In this document: piece by piece, positions 23,349 through 30,222 of the stretch
Layout: the number at the start of each line of letters is the position of its first letter
Position numbering within the stretch: position 1 is the stretch's first letter
Assembly: GCA_023261545.1 (NCBI GenBank)
Contig: JAHFOS010000018.1
Location: 1 to 41,181 of the forward strand
Direction: 5' to 3'
DNA from: a bacterium
GTDB lineage: Bacteria > Planctomycetota > JADGBV01
Length of the DNA stretch: 41,181 bases
Position numbers and translations under genes: made by a program
Notes under the pieces: generated by a model
What the model saw: the letters and a program-made list of their open reading frames with translations, nothing else
Databases searched by the model: none
Told to the model about the DNA's origin: nothing

Positions 23349-24218
23349 TTGCCCGTGCGCGGCCGCGTCAAATTCTTTTCCCGCAGCAAGGGTTACGGCT
23401 TTATCCTTGAGGAGGAAAGCGGTTTAGAGCGCTATTTCAACGACCACAACGTGAGCGGCGACCTTCCCCGCAAGGGAGAGCTCGTCGAGTTCGAGCCGGC
23501 GGAAAGCGAGGGCCACCCCCAGGCGGACAACGTGCGCGTGGTGGCCGAGAAGATGCCCACGCTCATCGAGTGCAAGGCTTGCGGGCAACTGTGCGTGCCG
23601 CGCATCTACCGGCGCCACGAGGCGCTCATGAGTCCCGCCACCGAGCACATCTGCCCGCTCTGCGGAGTGACCCTCTATGAAACGGGAGGGGGCTTCCAGC
23701 CCGGGGTGCGCTGGGGGTTCTGGATCGTGCTTTGGAGCTTTGCCCTCATGATGGTGGACCATTTTTGCCTCAACCGCATCTTCAACCCGGACTTCTTCAG
23801 CCGTGAGAATTTTTTCGTGGTACCCATGTTCAAGTTCATTCCCGGCGAGCTGCTGGCTTTTGCCCTGCCCATGGTCCTGCTGCCCCCGCTGCTCATCCTG
23901 GGACTGCGAAGCGCCGTCCTGGAGAGTGCCGCGCGCGCCCTCACGCACTCCTTGGCCTTCCTCGTAGCCCTGGCCTTCGTCCTCTATCTGCAGACGGGAG
24001 GGAAAATCGCCAACGCCGCTGACGTCAACACCAATTTCCTGTGGGCGGCCTTCAACGCCTTCTTCCTGTGGATCGTGGTGGACCCCTTCTTTCGCGCGGG
24101 CGACTTCATCGCAGACCGCTTGCGGCAACGCCGCATCGGGGTTTCCCAGCGGGCGGCCCCGGCGGCGGTTTCGCCATCCCAGGAGGCGGGAAAGACGGAA
24201 AGCGCGGAAAAGCGCTGA
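23349..24218 (+). CDS. Cold-shock domain / zinc-ribbon / membrane fusion protein
   Basis: A 289-residue protein. Residues 3-66 form a cold-shock domain with RNP1-like KGYGFIL and RNP2-like RYFNDHNV motifs (binds single-stranded RNA or DNA). Residues 75-105 carry a zinc ribbon, C75-x2-C78 and C102-x2-C105, with C82 between. Residues 121-250 hold about four transmembrane helices (WGFWIVLWSFALMMV, ELLAFALPMVLLPPLLILGL, ALTHSLAFLVALAFVLYL, LWAAFNAFFLWIVV), and a short charged tail follows. Cold-shock domains fused to membrane DUF1294 proteins are known, but I do not see the DUF1294 signature here. The start may be TTG 23349 or GTG 23355; neither has a good ribosome site. It is monocistronic, right after repeat copy A. 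Confidence 0.75.
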   Translation: MPVRGRVKFFSRSKGYGFILEEESGLERYFNDHNVSGDLPRKGELVEFEPAESEGHPQADNVRVVAEKMPTLIECKACGQLCVPRIYRRHEALMSPATEHICPLCGVTLYETGGGFQPGVRWGFWIVLWSFALMMVDHFCLNRIFNPDFFSRENFFVVPMFKFIPGELLAFALPMVLLPPLLILGLRSAVLESAARALTHSLAFLVALAFVLYLQTGGKIANAADVNTNFLWAAFNAFFLWIVVDPFFRAGDFIADRLRQRRIGVSQRAAPAAVSPSQEAGKTESAEKR

Positions 24219-24232
24219 GGGGGACAGCCTTC

Positions 24233-24380
24233 GGAGGCACCCCATGGGGTACCTCCACAAGGGGGGTGCAACCACCGGTTGCCCCAACGAATACGGGTCG
24301 GGGAATAGTTGGTAGGGGTGCCCCTTGTGAGGGGCACTCGTATGGGGGCACCCTTGTGGGGGGCACCCGCAGGGGTGCCC
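24233..24380. repeat. Cluster of GGGGCACC/GGTGCCCC hairpins
   Basis: At least three stem-loops in 150 bases. GGAGGCACCCC/GGGGTACCTCC lies at 24233-24256. GGTGCCCCT/AGGGGCACT lies at 24317-24339. A perfect pair, GGGCACCC at 24361-24368 and GGGTGCCC at 24373-24380, closes the cluster. The units share a GGGGCACC core and a CTTGTG spacer (24324-24329 and 24352-24357). No protein frame is convincing here. The cluster lies between the cold-shock gene and the pseudopilin promoter. Confidence 0.65.
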
Positions 24381-24450
24381 TGCCGCGCGGGGGGTGACGT
24401 GGTGGCGCCGGCCTGCGTCTTACCGAGCTTTCCCAAGCGTGAGAAATGCC

Positions 24451-24478
24451 TTGACCCGGACGTGAATTTAATTACAAT
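24451..24478 (+). promoter_or_regulatory. Sigma-70-type promoter of the pseudopilin gene
   Basis: TTGACC at 24451-24456 and TACAAT at 24473-24478 are separated by 16 bases. The leader is strongly pyrimidine-rich (24488-24528). GGGAG at 24531-24535 gives a well-placed ribosome site for GTG 24542. Confidence 0.7.
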
Positions 24479-24541
24479 TCAAGCTGGTTTTTCTTTTCTT
24501 TTTTTCTTTCTTAATTTCAACCCTTTTTTTGGGAGACAAAC

Positions 24542-25285
24542 GTGAAAAAGCCAAGTTTCTTCACGCTCATCGAGCTGCTGGTGGTGATCGCCATCATCGC
24601 CATCCTCGCTGGGCTGCTCATGCCCGCCTTAGCCAAGGCGCGACTCGCCGCGAACCGCACCTCTTCGGACAACAACATGAAGCAGATCTCGGAGGGAGTG
24701 CTCATCGCCAATAACCCGGATCCGAAGTCAACGTTCGGGCAGGGATGGGACTACCCGATTGGAGTCCACACCGTCAATGGGGACGACGCGGCCATGAAGT
24801 ATCTTTTTGTCATCGGAGACCCCAGCGTTGCAGCGAACAAGATCAACGTGGGCCATACCAGTTGTTCTTCAGGAGCATCTGGCAACGCGGATGCGATCCA
24901 AAAGCGCTACCAGGTTTTCATTGACTACGCCGGCAAGCACCCCTTCGACGACCAGAAGGGATATTACTCTTACTACGGGGCCGTTAAAGTTGGCGCTGCG
25001 GCGGCCAATGCAACCCGCAAGGAAAAGTTCAGCACCACGGACCGTATCGTCGTCGAGAACTACCGCTTCGGCGCGAACTTCGACAAGGGTGACAGCCGCA
25101 TCGGCGTCTGCTTCGCGGACTCCCATGTGGCCAAGTTCTTGGTGGATGCGGGCAACGCTGATTCAACGACGGGCGCCGTTACGGAAGGCATGCTGTCAAT
25201 CCTCAATACGAGAAGGGTCATGTACCTGAAGGGTGAGGACGGAGCGCCCCTCAATGGGTTGTATCCTGCCACGCCGGCGGATTGA
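24542..25285 (+). CDS. Type II/IV pseudopilin with PVC-type N-terminus
   Basis: A 247-residue protein whose N-terminus is a prepilin signal: a short basic leader (KKPSF) then [18 protein letters not shown] and helix [16 protein letters not shown]11 is the conserved Glu5 of the mature pilin. The residue before the cleavage site is Phe rather than Gly. The C-terminal half carries [14 protein letters not shown], like the FADGHV segment of the pseudopilins numerous in Verrucomicrobiota and Lentisphaerota. It would be processed by a prepilin peptidase and may be assembled by a PilB/GspE-type ATPase such as the one at 17583. It has its own promoter and a strong terminator, so it is a single-gene unit and probably well expressed. 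Confidence 0.88.
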   Translation: MKKPSFFTLIELLVVIAIIAILAGLLMPALAKARLAANRTSSDNNMKQISEGVLIANNPDPKSTFGQGWDYPIGVHTVNGDDAAMKYLFVIGDPSVAANKINVGHTSCSSGASGNADAIQKRYQVFIDYAGKHPFDDQKGYYSYYGAVKVGAAAANATRKEKFSTTDRIVVENYRFGANFDKGDSRIGVCFADSHVAKFLVDAGNADSTTGAVTEGMLSILNTRRVMYLKGEDGAPLNGLYPATPAD

Positions 25286-25322
25286 TCCGCCCGCGGCAAA
25301 AGTTCTCGATCATCGGATTTCC

Positions 25323-25354
25323 AAGCGGCCCCCTCTGCGGGGGCCGCTTTTTTT
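25323..25354 (+). terminator. Strong rho-independent terminator of the pseudopilin gene
   Basis: A perfect 11-bp stem, AAGCGGCCCCC at 25323-25333 and its complement at 25339-25349, surrounds loop TCTGC and ends in seven T (25348-25354). The T-tract reaches the 3' end of the opposing UbiA-family gene. Confidence 0.9.
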
Positions 25355-26216
25355 AGCCCGCCTTCATGGCTCTGGAAAGCGCGACACCAGCCAGAAAGAA
25401 TAAGGCGAATAGCGCGGCCTCGCGGGACCGGCCAGTGCCAGCCAGGAAAAGACCTTCCAGCAGGGGATAAGAACAGACGAGCAGCCCCACCGCGCGAATG
25501 CGGCCTTTGCGTCCGGCGCCGCAGAGCCGTAGGATGGCGAAAAGGTAAACGACCCAGGCCATGGCGGCGATGCCACTGGAAATCTTGGGAACGGAAACCA
25601 CGCTGAGACAACCCAACAAGGCCACGGCTGTCGCAGCCAGGCTTTCAAATAAATAAAAGCGATAACTCAGGGGCCGGTCATCGTCTTCGCCTTCGGCCAA
25701 TGCCATCAGGCCCAGGGCATGGAAGATCAGACCGGCGGCGGGGTAAATCAGGCTAGGAGACCCGACGGCCCCGACCCCCATGGCGAAGTTCAGCACGCGG
25801 CACAGCGCCACATTGGCGCCGGCTAATGGCCCGTGTTTGCTCCAGAGGTTGTAGGCAAAAATGGCGGCTACGAGCGCCAGCGCCCAGAACTTGTGATACG
25901 CGCCGGCTAACGACGCCAGCGCAACACCAGCCAGGAAGATCGCGGCGCAGGCCTTCTTGGCCGCACCGAGGCCAATCGTCCCCGCCGCCAGCGGCCGCTC
26001 GGGCCGGAGCCGCCGGTCTTTCTCGATATCCACGATATCGTTCAGGGCCACCGCGCCCATGAAGAAAAGCGCGCCCGCGATGGCGACCAGCGCCGCGGGG
26101 GGGCCGCTGGCCCCAGCCAGGAGCGCCCCGAACAGCGCTCCCGAGGCGGCGGAAGGCGCGCCGGAAAGACGCAGCAGGCGCAACCAGGGTAGGATCGAAC
26201 TTGCAAAAACGGCCAT
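25353..26216 (-). CDS. UbiA-family prenyltransferase
   Basis: A 287-residue membrane protein with about eight to nine helices. The first aspartate-rich motif is NDIVDIEKDRRLRPERPLAAG, with N59, D60, D63 and D67, which bind Mg-prenyl diphosphate in UbiA enzymes. The second motif is poorly preserved (EGEDDDRPLSYR around residue 185). The family attaches prenyl chains to aromatic rings or to sugars (quinone, heme O, archaeol or decaprenyl-phosphoribose synthesis). No quinone or heme gene lies beside it, so the acceptor cannot be assigned. It is divergent from the exported protein at 26252, with a 35-base shared promoter region, and converges on the pseudopilin terminator. Confidence 0.82.
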   Translation of the reverse strand: MAVFASSILPWLRLLRLSGAPSAASGALFGALLAGASGPPAALVAIAGALFFMGAVALNDIVDIEKDRRLRPERPLAAGTIGLGAAKKACAAIFLAGVALASLAGAYHKFWALALVAAIFAYNLWSKHGPLAGANVALCRVLNFAMGVGAVGSPSLIYPAAGLIFHALGLMALAEGEDDDRPLSYRFYLFESLAATAVALLGCLSVVSVPKISSGIAAMAWVVYLFAILRLCGAGRKGRIRAVGLLVCSYPLLEGLFLAGTGRSREAALFALFFLAGVALSRAMKAG

Positions 26217-26251
26217 GCGCGGAAAACTATTCCTCCCTTAGAAGGCCTCCC

Positions 26252-27967
26252 ATGATAAACCGCCTCCTCATTGCGCTGCTTTTCCTGACAGGCGGCGCGT
26301 CCGCTTTCGCCGCGGATCCTGACGCCACCCTGCGCGTCGCGAGCTACGAGAAGGCGCTCAAGTTCGCCCAGGATCTGACCCAACTGGTGCACTCGCCCGC
26401 CATGGCGCAGATGCTGCCCATGTTCCTCGCGCAGTACATCAAGGCTGCGCCGGACAATCCGGACTTCAAAGGCTTGGATATGACCAAGCCCATCTACCTC
26501 CGCATGCGTTTTCCGCGCCAGTTGGCACAGCCTGGGACGGGCCCCGGCGACAAAGGCGAGGGAGCCGCGTATTTTCCCGTGAAAGACTTCAAGCTGTTCT
26601 TGTCGGGTTTCCTCCCCGAGTCGTTCTTGAAATCGGACGCCACCGCGTTGGAGGCCGGCGGCTACGGTGTTTTCTTCGACAAGGCGGGCTCCGGAAACGC
26701 TGAGCAATACACGGCCTGGAGCAAATTGCCGGATCCCCAAGGCGCAGCCGGCGTGGCGAGCTTCCACGTGGCCGGCGCCTACGTTGATGAACTGATTGAT
26801 ATGGCCACGCAAGGACTGGCCGCCTTGAAGCTCTTGGCCGCCATGCAGGCGGGCAAGCTGGGCGGAGCGGGGCAGGTCCAAGCCCAGCTCGCGGCCATGG
26901 ATGGTTTCTCGAACCTCTTGCAATCCGGTCGTGGCGGAGTTGACCCAGTGGTGGTTTCCCTGGAGGATAGCCCGCAGAGCGTGGCGCTGGTCCTGCGCGC
27001 CGCGCCGCGCCAGGGCAGCACTTTTGCCAAACGGTTCAGCGCCACCGGCAAGCCGGTGCTCAACCTCAAGGGGCTCTACGCCGGCACGGCGGATATCGAA
27101 CTCCTGGGCAACATCGATCTCTCCGCGGAGACGGTGCAATGGCTCTCGGGCATGAATCGCGAGGTTTACAAGGACATCCTGAGCCCTAAAGCCAATGAGG
27201 ATTTCGCCCAGTGCACGACGCGCATGCTGGCTTCCTTGCAGCCGGCCTCGCTCTACGCCGCGTGGACGCTGAGCCCGCAGGCGCAATGGATGTATATCCT
27301 CCATCGTCCCGGCTTCAAGGCCGACGACTTCGTCGCCGAGATGGAGAAGATGGCGGCAATTCTTTCAGCACCCCCGGAAGTCGGGAAGTCGCCCCTGTAC
27401 AAGAGCTACAAATTCCAGAAGAATTCCGGCAAGATTGACGCGACTCCATTGCACCGCGTCAGCATGGAGATCAACCTCGACAACCCTCTCTACCAGCAGC
27501 ACGGACAGCAGGACTTCATGAAGCTCATGGCCCTCGACAAAATGGAGGTCCTGTTCGCCGCCAGCGGAGACTACCTGATTTTCTCTAACAACGGCGAAGA
27601 CCGCATGCGCGAAATCCTGGGCCGCATCGGCCGCGGCGAGCTTGCGGGCTCCCAACGGCTTGAGCGCGGGGATCTGAAGTTCACCATGAACGTTGGCAAA
27701 GTGGTCCAGACCTTGACCAAGGCCAGCCCTGTTCCGTTGCCCCCCGAGTACGCCATGGCTTTCAACGCCCTGGCCGCCGGGAAGATTTACCTCACCTGCT
27801 ACGCCGGCATGATCAAGGAACCGCTCGCCGCCGTGGAATTCAGCAAGCCCGGCCTCGCCAGTCTCGGCGCGGCGGTGCAAAGCATGATGCTCATGGGAAT
27901 GCAGGGCGGAATGGGGGCCCAGGCTCCGCTTCCGGTCGCTCCCGATGAGCAGGCGCCGGCGCAGTGA
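26252..27967 (+). CDS. Large exported protein of unknown function
   Basis: A 571-residue protein with a clear signal peptide (MINRLLIALLFLTGGASAFAA, cut near residue 21). The rest has alternating helices and strands with segments such as YLRMRFPRQLAQPG, VEVLFAAS-like strand MEVLFAASGDYLIFSNNG, and a methionine/glycine-rich C-terminus (SMMLMGMQGGMGAQ). It recalls the exported DUF3352-like proteins of PVC and cyanobacterial genomes, in which paired halves share a DxxF/LxxxGDxL layout, but I cannot confirm this. It starts at ATG 26252 after GAAGG; the frame is open further upstream. It is transcribed divergently from the UbiA-family gene. Repeat copy B begins about 10 bases after its stop. Confidence 0.65.
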   Translation: MINRLLIALLFLTGGASAFAADPDATLRVASYEKALKFAQDLTQLVHSPAMAQMLPMFLAQYIKAAPDNPDFKGLDMTKPIYLRMRFPRQLAQPGTGPGDKGEGAAYFPVKDFKLFLSGFLPESFLKSDATALEAGGYGVFFDKAGSGNAEQYTAWSKLPDPQGAAGVASFHVAGAYVDELIDMATQGLAALKLLAAMQAGKLGGAGQVQAQLAAMDGFSNLLQSGRGGVDPVVVSLEDSPQSVALVLRAAPRQGSTFAKRFSATGKPVLNLKGLYAGTADIELLGNIDLSAETVQWLSGMNREVYKDILSPKANEDFAQCTTRMLASLQPASLYAAWTLSPQAQWMYILHRPGFKADDFVAEMEKMAAILSAPPEVGKSPLYKSYKFQKNSGKIDATPLHRVSMEINLDNPLYQQHGQQDFMKLMALDKMEVLFAASGDYLIFSNNGEDRMREILGRIGRGELAGSQRLERGDLKFTMNVGKVVQTLTKASPVPLPPEYAMAFNALAAGKIYLTCYAGMIKEPLAAVEFSKPGLASLGAAVQSMMLMGMQGGMGAQAPLPVAPDEQAPAQ

Positions 27968-27974
27968 AACCGAG

Positions 27975-28107
27975 CCGAAAGGCGAAGAATTAATTTGAAT
28001 CTGGAACTCAGGAAAATACAGGGGAATCGCGCCGCGCCGTGATCCTGAGTGAAGCCTGCGCCCAGTCGTTTTTAATCAAAAATTCCTGAGTTCCTGAGTT
28101 CCAGATT
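27975..28107. repeat. Palindromic dispersed repeat, copy B (CTGGAACTCAGG family)
   Basis: Right arm CCTGAGTTCCTGAGTTCCAG plus ATT at 28085-28107 is identical to the right arm of copy A. The left arm at 27998-28012 (AATCTGGAACTCAGG) has lost one GGAACTCA unit. The left flank matches copy A (CGAAAGGCGAAG against CGAAATGCGAAG, then an AATTTGAATCTGGAACTCAG block). The interiors differ. Confidence 0.8.
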
Positions 28108-28191
28108 AAAAATGGCTCATCCGACGAATGCGTACCTCTGGTGGTGTCTCCTCCCAGTTTTTTCCTGGTGCTCCGTGCCCTCAACTCGGAT

Positions 28192-28281
28192 TTATCCACA
28201 GATTACACCGATGGGCACTGATTAAAGAGGCCAACTCCGATGGGTTGTTTTCTGTGTTAATCTGTGTTCTCTGTGGAAAAA
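28192..28281. repeat. Palindromic dispersed repeat, ATCCACAGATTACAC family, copy 1
   Basis: TTATCCACAGATTACAC at 28192-28208 faces an imperfect complement TGTGTTAATCTGTGTTCTCTG at 28252-28272, continuing GTGGAAAAAT. A second, better preserved copy is at 37064-37153. TTATCCACA resembles a DnaA box, but the family is known to me as a dispersed repeat in diverse genomes, and no origin genes lie nearby. With copy B of the other repeat it accounts for most of the 439-base gap before 28407. Confidence 0.7.
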
Positions 28282-28406
28282 TCCCCCCGGTATTACATTT
28301 GACTGCCGTCTTGCCAAATCGTGGCCTCGTGTGAAAACTTTTGAAAAGTACGCATGATTCGGATGAGCCTTAAAAATTTGAAAGACAGGTGAGCTGCCAC
28401 CGGTAA

Positions 28407-29123
28407 ATGACCCCGGCGTATTCCGTCATCATTCCGGCCTGCAACGAGGAGCGCTGGCTGCCGCGCACGCTGGAGTTTTTGCGCCGGGCCATGGCGGAGG
28501 TGCCAGAACCCGGCGAGATCATCGTCTGCGATAATGCTTCCAGTGATCGCACCGCCGCTTTGGCCGCAGCGGCGGGCGCGCGTGTTGTTTCCGAAGCTCA
28601 CCGCCAAATCTCCCGCGCCCGCAACCGCGGGGCCGAGGCCGCTCGCGGCGAATTCCTGATTTTCCTTGACGCGGACACCCTGGTCGAAGGCGCCCTGCTG
28701 CGCCAAGCCCTCGATCACTTGCGAAATAAAGGTTGCGGCGGCGGAGCGCGTGTCGCCATGGACGGTGACTGCCCCCCCCGGCTGCTGCGCGGGCTTCGCG
28801 CCTGGAACCGTATTTCCGCCTTCTTGCGGGTGGCGGCGGGCTGTTTCGTCTTCTGTCATCGCCAGGCCTTTGAGGAATCTGGGGGGTTCAGCGAGTCGGT
28901 GTACGCTGGAGAAGAAGTATGGTTCTCGGATCGCCTGAAGCGCTGGGGCCGGCGGCGTGGGCTGCGCTTCGCGATCCTCTCGGATCCCCCCGTGCGCACG
29001 TCGCCCCGCAGGCTGCACCGCACCTGGAAGATGGCGGGCACCCTGGTCCTCCTGGTGTTGTTCCCCTTCGCCTCGCGCTCGCGGTTCCTGTGCGGCTACT
29101 GGTACGCCGAGCAGCGGGACTGA
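28407..29123 (+). CDS. Family 2 glycosyltransferase
   Basis: A 238-residue enzyme with a GT-A fold. Signature segments are YSVIIPACNEERWLPRTLEF (5-24), EIIVCDNASSDRTAAL, ISRARNRGAEAARGEFLIFLDADTL with the metal-binding DAD, and the acceptor-side GGFSESVYAGEEVWFSDRLKR (ED-type motif with catalytic acidic residues). The C-terminus has a hydrophobic stretch (MAGTLVLLVLFPFASRSRF) that could hold it at the membrane. Donor and acceptor are unknown. It lies downstream of two intergenic repeats and upstream of tonB; later genes also concern glycans and the envelope. Confidence 0.88.
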   Translation: MTPAYSVIIPACNEERWLPRTLEFLRRAMAEVPEPGEIIVCDNASSDRTAALAAAAGARVVSEAHRQISRARNRGAEAARGEFLIFLDADTLVEGALLRQALDHLRNKGCGGGARVAMDGDCPPRLLRGLRAWNRISAFLRVAAGCFVFCHRQAFEESGGFSESVYAGEEVWFSDRLKRWGRRRGLRFAILSDPPVRTSPRRLHRTWKMAGTLVLLVLFPFASRSRFLCGYWYAEQRD

Positions 29124-29190
29124 AGAAGGCCAATCCGGCTTGGTTTTCAAGGGCCTTGCCGGAAAAGCGCGCGGGCTAGGCTCGATTCCC

Positions 29191-29997
29191 ATGAGCCGTT
29201 CTCCGCTGATGCGCTCCTTCACGCCGCCGCTTTCGGGGCTGGGTTTTTTCATCATCATTTCTTTGATTTTTCATGCCGGCGAGCTGCTGGTGCTGAGTTC
29301 TGCGTTTCCCGTGACGGCGCCATCCCTGGGAGGGAAAACGCCCCAGTACGCGCCGCTGGAGTTGAGCTGGTCAGAAGCTGCCCTCGCGCCGAGGCCGCCC
29401 GCTGGTCTTCAAGACTCTATACCGGCGGTTGCGGCGGGACTTCCCGCGGCCAAGGCCTCCCCTGCCGCTTTGGCCGTGGCTCTGGAGGCTGGCGCTATAC
29501 CCGCGCTGCCCGCCCCAGAGCCTTCTGACCGGAAAACCGAGGCGCGCTTCAACCCATTGGCCGATTCCAAGCTCAGGCCGGTCCCCAGTCTCGTGAGGCC
29601 CGATGCTGCTCCAACTCATCCCGTTCTTCCAGTTCCCCTGGCGGCAAGTGGCGAGGTCGGCCAACCCGAAGCGACTTTAAGACCAGCGCTTGCCACGGAA
29701 GCCGTGCTCCCGCCCGCCCCCTTCAGCTTTTCCAAGCCTCTTCAGAAGCGACGCTTGCGCGCGGCACCGCCACCTCCGGCCTACCCGGCCTGGGCGGAAA
29801 AAGCCGGCATCGAGCTCAGCCTGGAACTCGAACTCGTCGTGGACCGGGCCGGCCGCATCAAAGAGGTCCGCGTGACCCGCTCCAGCGGCGATATCAGCAC
29901 CGACCGCCTCGCCGAGGACTTCGCGCGCCGCATGGTCTTCGAGCCCGCCGCCGGCGAAAGCCGCGGTCGCATGAGTTGGGAGTTCCGGTTGCGGTGA
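29191..29997 (+). CDS. TonB-family energy transducer
   Basis: A 268-residue protein. An N-terminal transmembrane helix (FFIIISLIFHAGELLVLSSAF, about 18-38) contains the histidine usual in TonB signal anchors. A long Ala/Pro-rich linker spans the periplasm. A C-terminal TonB domain (about 185-268) includes PAYPAWAEKAGIELSLELEL, VDRAGRIKEVRVTRSSGD and the FEPA segment MVFEPAAGESRGRMSWEF. It passes energy from ExbB-ExbD to outer-membrane receptors. The exbB/exbD-like genes in this window are 14 kb away and belong to another operon. I chose ATG 29191 because the helix follows it; the frame is open upstream through the glycosyltransferase gene. Confidence 0.85.
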   Translation: MSRSPLMRSFTPPLSGLGFFIIISLIFHAGELLVLSSAFPVTAPSLGGKTPQYAPLELSWSEAALAPRPPAGLQDSIPAVAAGLPAAKASPAALAVALEAGAIPALPAPEPSDRKTEARFNPLADSKLRPVPSLVRPDAAPTHPVLPVPLAASGEVGQPEATLRPALATEAVLPPAPFSFSKPLQKRRLRAAPPPPAYPAWAEKAGIELSLELELVVDRAGRIKEVRVTRSSGDISTDRLAEDFARRMVFEPAAGESRGRMSWEFRLR

Positions 29998-30067
29998 TGC
30001 GCGAAAAACCCGGGGGTTAGTGCCTTACGTATTTGCTTCTTTGAAAAAACGCGGCCCGTGACTTGTC

Positions 30068-30165
30068 TTCTCCGCGTCTCCGCGTGCAAGAGAATTTCTG
30101 CATTAAGCGATGGTGTGAAAAATGAAAGAGAAGACTGGGATTTATGCACGCGGAGACGCGGAGAA
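30068..30165. repeat. Palindromic dispersed repeat, CTCCGCGTCTCCGCG family
   Basis: A perfect 21-bp inverted repeat: left arm at 30068-30088 (TTCTCCGCGTCTCCGCGTGC plus A), right arm at 30145-30165. The 56-base interior is AT-rich and carries no coding frame. It fills the gap between the convergent tonB and membrane-protein genes (29998-30222). I see no T-tract, so it is not a clear terminator. Confidence 0.75.
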
Positions 30166-30222
30166 CACGGAGGGGGAAGTGGCTGTTGACGACTTTGTTG
30201 GTTCCGGTTGCCGGGTTAGCTC

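Noticed and set aside
23104-28110. CRISPR array from repeated GGAACTCA units
   Set aside because: The units are only 8 bases, in palindromic arms, without regular spacers or cas genes.
28192-28210. TTATCCACA as a DnaA box of a replication origin
   Set aside because: It is part of a dispersed palindromic repeat found twice; no dnaA, dnaN, gyrase or cluster of boxes lies nearby.
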